Shown here piece after piece: positions 61,667 through 64,000 of a stretch of 64,000 nucleotides of DNA (position 1 is the stretch's first letter; each line of letters begins with the position of its first letter). The DNA is from Roseomonas gilardii (GTDB lineage Bacteria > Pseudomonadota > Alphaproteobacteria > Acetobacterales > Acetobacteraceae). The translations under genes and the position numbers were made by a program. The stretch covers positions 106,001 to 170,000 of the forward strand of contig NZ_CP015583.1 in the NCBI RefSeq assembly GCF_001941945.1. Direction: 5' to 3'. The notes below the pieces were generated by a model. It made no database searches and was not told the DNA's origin. It was given only the letters and a program-made list of their open reading frames with translations.

Positions 61667-62938
61667 TTGGAAAACTGGCTGATCCTCCTTCTGGCCCTGC
61701 TGCCCGGCCTGGCGGCGCTGCTCCTGCTGCTCTTCCGCCGCCCCGCCCCCGCCGCCCTGCCGGCAGAGACGCTGATGCCCCTGGTGGAGCGGCTGGGCGC
61801 GATCCAGTCCGGCGTCGGCGAGCAGCTGGCGCAGCAGGCGCGGGAGGTCGGCGCGGCGCTGTCGGCGCAGAACCAGCGGCTGGCGGAGGCCCAGGCCCTG
61901 GCCGCGGAGCGGGCGCGGATGCAGGAAGCGGCGCTGGCCGAACGGCTGGCGCAGGCGACCCAGGTCATGACCGAGAGCCTGATCGAGCAGGGCCGCCGGG
62001 TGAACGAGGCGGTGGCGGCGCAGAACGAGCGCCTGAACGCCGCGCTCACCGGGCAGAGCGAGCGGGTGGCGCGCCAGCTCACCGAGCAGTTCGCCGCCAC
62101 GCAGGAGACCGCGAAGGCCATCGGCGAAAGGCTGGCGGTGATCGACGCGGCGCGCAGCAATATCGAGGCGCTGGGCGCGCAGGTGACGACGCTGTCGGGC
62201 ATCCTTTCCAACAAGCAGTCGCGCGGCGCCTTCGGCGAGGTGCAGCTGCGCCGGCTGGTGGAGGACCGGCTGCCGGCGGACGGCTATTCCTGGCAGCACA
62301 CGCTGAGCAACCGGCACCGCGCCGACTGCCTGATCCACCTGCCGCACCCGCCCGGTCCGGTGGTGGTGGACAGCAAGTTCCCGTTGGAGGGCTGGCTGAC
62401 GCAGCGCGATGCCGAGGGGCGGGAGCGCGACCTCGCGGCCAAGGCCTTCGCCAGCGACATGCGCAAGCATGTCGGCGACATCGCCACCAAGTACCTGATC
62501 CCCGGCGAGACGGCGGAGGGGGCGCTGCTTTTCGTACCCTCCGAGGCGATCTATGCGGAGCTGCACGCCACCCAGGCGCCGCTGGTCGAGGAGGCGGCGC
62601 GGATGGGGGTCTATATCGTCTCGCCCTCCACCCTCTGGGCCGTGCTCGGCACGATGCGGGCGCTGATGCAGGACGTGCGCATCCGGGCCGAGGCCCGGCG
62701 CATCCAGGACGAGGTGAAGCGCATGGGCACCGAGGTCGGCCGCCTCGACACGCGGGTGGCCAAGCTCAAGAAGCATTTCTCCGACATGCAGGACGATGTG
62801 CGGATGATCGACATCACCACGGAGAAGATCGTTCGCGCCTCCGAGCGCATGGCGGCGGTGGAACTGGAGGAGGCGGCCGGCGCGCCGCCCGCCGTCTCGC
62901 TGGCAGAGGCCTCCCCGGCCTCCCTGCCGCGGGCCTGA
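61667..62938 (+). CDS. rmuC: DNA recombination protein RmuC
   Basis: A 423-residue protein with an N-terminal membrane helix (LILLLALLPGLAALLLLLF), a long coiled coil (residues about 35-170, rich in A/E/Q/R) and the RmuC nuclease-like domain (NKQSRGAFGEVQLRRLVEDR, VVDSKFPLEGWL, LFVPSEAIYAELHATQAPLV). RmuC limits inversions at short repeats. The start is TTG 61667, behind TCTGGGAG at usable spacing; the next candidates fall after the membrane helix. No RNA or regulatory feature was seen upstream. Confidence 0.9.
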   Translation: MENWLILLLALLPGLAALLLLLFRRPAPAALPAETLMPLVERLGAIQSGVGEQLAQQAREVGAALSAQNQRLAEAQALAAERARMQEAALAERLAQATQVMTESLIEQGRRVNEAVAAQNERLNAALTGQSERVARQLTEQFAATQETAKAIGERLAVIDAARSNIEALGAQVTTLSGILSNKQSRGAFGEVQLRRLVEDRLPADGYSWQHTLSNRHRADCLIHLPHPPGPVVVDSKFPLEGWLTQRDAEGRERDLAAKAFASDMRKHVGDIATKYLIPGETAEGALLFVPSEAIYAELHATQAPLVEEAARMGVYIVSPSTLWAVLGTMRALMQDVRIRAEARRIQDEVKRMGTEVGRLDTRVAKLKKHFSDMQDDVRMIDITTEKIVRASERMAAVELEEAAGAPPAVSLAEASPASLPRA

Positions 62939-62972
62939 GCGCGCCCCGTGCCGGCCTTGTCGGAGTAGGTTC

Positions 62973-63869
62973 ATGCTCGATCCCTTGACCCTGGACCAGC
63001 TCCGCGTCCTGGTGGCGGTGGCGGATACGGGCAGTTTCTCGGCCGCCGCCCGCAAGCTGCAACGCGTGCAGTCGGCGATCAGCCAGTCCGTCCAGGCGCT
63101 GGAAGGCACGCTGCGCCTGACCCTCTTCGACCGGTCCGAGAAGAAGCCGCGCCCCACCGAGGCGGGGCGGGTGATGATCGCCGATGCGCGGCGGCTGCTC
63201 GACAACGCGGCGGCGTTGCGGGAGCGGGCGGCCAGCATCGCCACGGGGCTGGAGGCGGAACTGACCGTGGCGGTGGACCAGCTCCTGCCGCTGGATGCCA
63301 TCATGTCCGCGCTGCGGGCGATGAGCCTGGAATTCCCGCAGCTTCAGGTCCGGCTGCTGACGGAGGGGGTTGGCGCGCCGGAACGCTATCTCCGGGAGGG
63401 GCGGGCACATCTGGCCGTCTATGCCACCGCCGTCACCGGGGCCACCGACCTGGAGCGCGAGTTCCTGACCGACGTGGCCATGGTGCCGGTGGTGAGCAGC
63501 ATGCACCCCCTGGCCGCGATGGAGGGACCCCTGTCGCGTGACGTGCTGTCGGAGCATGTGCAGCTCGTGCTGACCGATGTCTCGGAACAGACCGGCTGGT
63601 CGGTCGGGGTGGTCAGCCATCACATCTGGCGCTTCGCCGACATGCACACCCGACTGGAATTCCTGCTGGGCGGCTTCGGCTGGTGCAACATGCCGCTGCA
63701 TCTGGTGAAGCCGCATCTCAGCGGCGGCGCGCTCAGGCGCCTGCATCCCAAGGAGCGGGATGGGTTCAGCGTGGCCTTGTCCGTGGTGCACCGGCGCCAG
63801 AGCCCCCCGGGCCGGGCGGGACGCTGGCTGATCGAGCATCTGCGGGACCATCTCGGCAAGGGCGGCTGA
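62973..63869 (+). CDS. LysR-family transcriptional regulator
   Basis: A 298-residue LysR protein. The winged helix (residues 5-65) contains AVADTGSFSAAARKLQRVQS and SVQALEGTLRLTLFDRSEK; the effector domain follows. It lies 34 bases after rmuC in the same direction and may be co-transcribed. A glycine-rich GGFGWCNMPLHL near residue 230 lines the effector cleft in related regulators. No target gene can be named from this window. Confidence 0.87.
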   Translation: MLDPLTLDQLRVLVAVADTGSFSAAARKLQRVQSAISQSVQALEGTLRLTLFDRSEKKPRPTEAGRVMIADARRLLDNAAALRERAASIATGLEAELTVAVDQLLPLDAIMSALRAMSLEFPQLQVRLLTEGVGAPERYLREGRAHLAVYATAVTGATDLEREFLTDVAMVPVVSSMHPLAAMEGPLSRDVLSEHVQLVLTDVSEQTGWSVGVVSHHIWRFADMHTRLEFLLGGFGWCNMPLHLVKPHLSGGALRRLHPKERDGFSVALSVVHRRQSPPGRAGRWLIEHLRDHLGKGG

Positions 63870-63921
63870 AACCGGGCGCGGGAAGGGGGGCGGATCGCCG
63901 CCCGCACCATCCCGTGTCAGG

Positions 63922-64000
63922 ATGGCCGCCATGGTCATCCTCGCCGACGTCGTGATCCCGCGCAGCCTGGACCTCCTGATCGCGCGCTGCCTCGGCGATG
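63922..64000 (+). CDS. Start of a further gene, cut by the window end
   Basis: ATG 63922 (or 63931) opens a frame that stays open to base 64000, reading MAAMVILADVVIPRSLDLLI and then ARCLGD. It follows the LysR stop by 52 bases with a GTCAGG element nearby. Too little is present to name a family. Confidence 0.35.
   Translation, partial: MAAMVILADVVIPRSLDLLIARCLGD

Overview
The window is about 70% GC with densely packed genes. It looks like chromosomal DNA of an alphaproteobacterium in the Acetobacteraceae, probably Roseomonas or a close relative. The grounds are a complete ring-hydroxylating paa module, a tripartite tricarboxylate (Tct/Bug) transporter operon, the Tim44-like gene beside mltA, the ChvI-ChvG pair facing pckA, and an SRP RNA in front of dnaX. 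The genus is inferred from gene content and style, not from a marker gene.

Layout. 1-3.2 kb: 3' part of an operon for hydrogenase-4-like membrane subunits (hyfB end, hyfC, hyfE, hyfF). 3.5-7.8 kb: lipoprotein hydrolase, histidine phosphatase, timA, mltA. 7.8-18.4 kb: phenylacetate cluster (paaI, paaX, paaABCDE, paaR, paaK, paaG, paaZ) with a perfect PaaX-type palindrome and two PaaR-type palindromes. 18.5-20.3 kb: marR-MFS operon. 20.4-28.0 kb: GntR regulator facing a PdxA2-TctCBA-dehydrogenase-SAF oxidoreductase operon, probably for a small sugar acid. 28-31.5 kb: two hydrolases flanking an AI-2E-type permease. 31.9-36.9 kb: ChvG, ChvI, a HugZ-like protein and PckA. 37.2-38 kb: an operon of one small secreted repeat protein and two proteins of under 40 residues. 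38.2-42.9 kb: LysR, DUF4403, a small lipoprotein, an IS630 scar, recR, ybaB. 43.1-46.6 kb: class V aminotransferase, cupin, XRE regulator and methyltransferase. 46.8-50.4 kb: a pirin gene split by a 2.7-kb restriction-modification element. 50.8-52.9 kb: dnaX and SRP RNA. 52.9-61 kb: oligopeptide-type ABC operon ending in a flavoprotein, an ATC-hydrolase-like protein and a PfkB kinase. 61.2-64 kb: small membrane protein, rmuC, LysR and the start of one more gene.

The two most striking observations are these. First, 46940-49618 is a discrete unit with imperfect 20-bp terminal inverted repeats, flanked by a 4-bp duplication CTTC. It carries a Bpu10I-like nuclease and an amino-methyltransferase but no intact transposase. 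Removing it with one CTTC copy rebuilds the pirin core motif in frame. Second, a family of intergenic repeats of about 320 bp occurs three times in full (25.4, 31.5 and 50.4 kb) and once decayed (40.7 kb, opposite strand). Each full copy folds into five hairpins whose stems vary by paired changes, and all four copies lie in the same sense just 3' of a gene. This points to a structured RNA or 3'-end element.

No tRNA, CRISPR array or intact transposase was seen. Protein assignments rest on motifs and gene order read by eye, and no database search was run.
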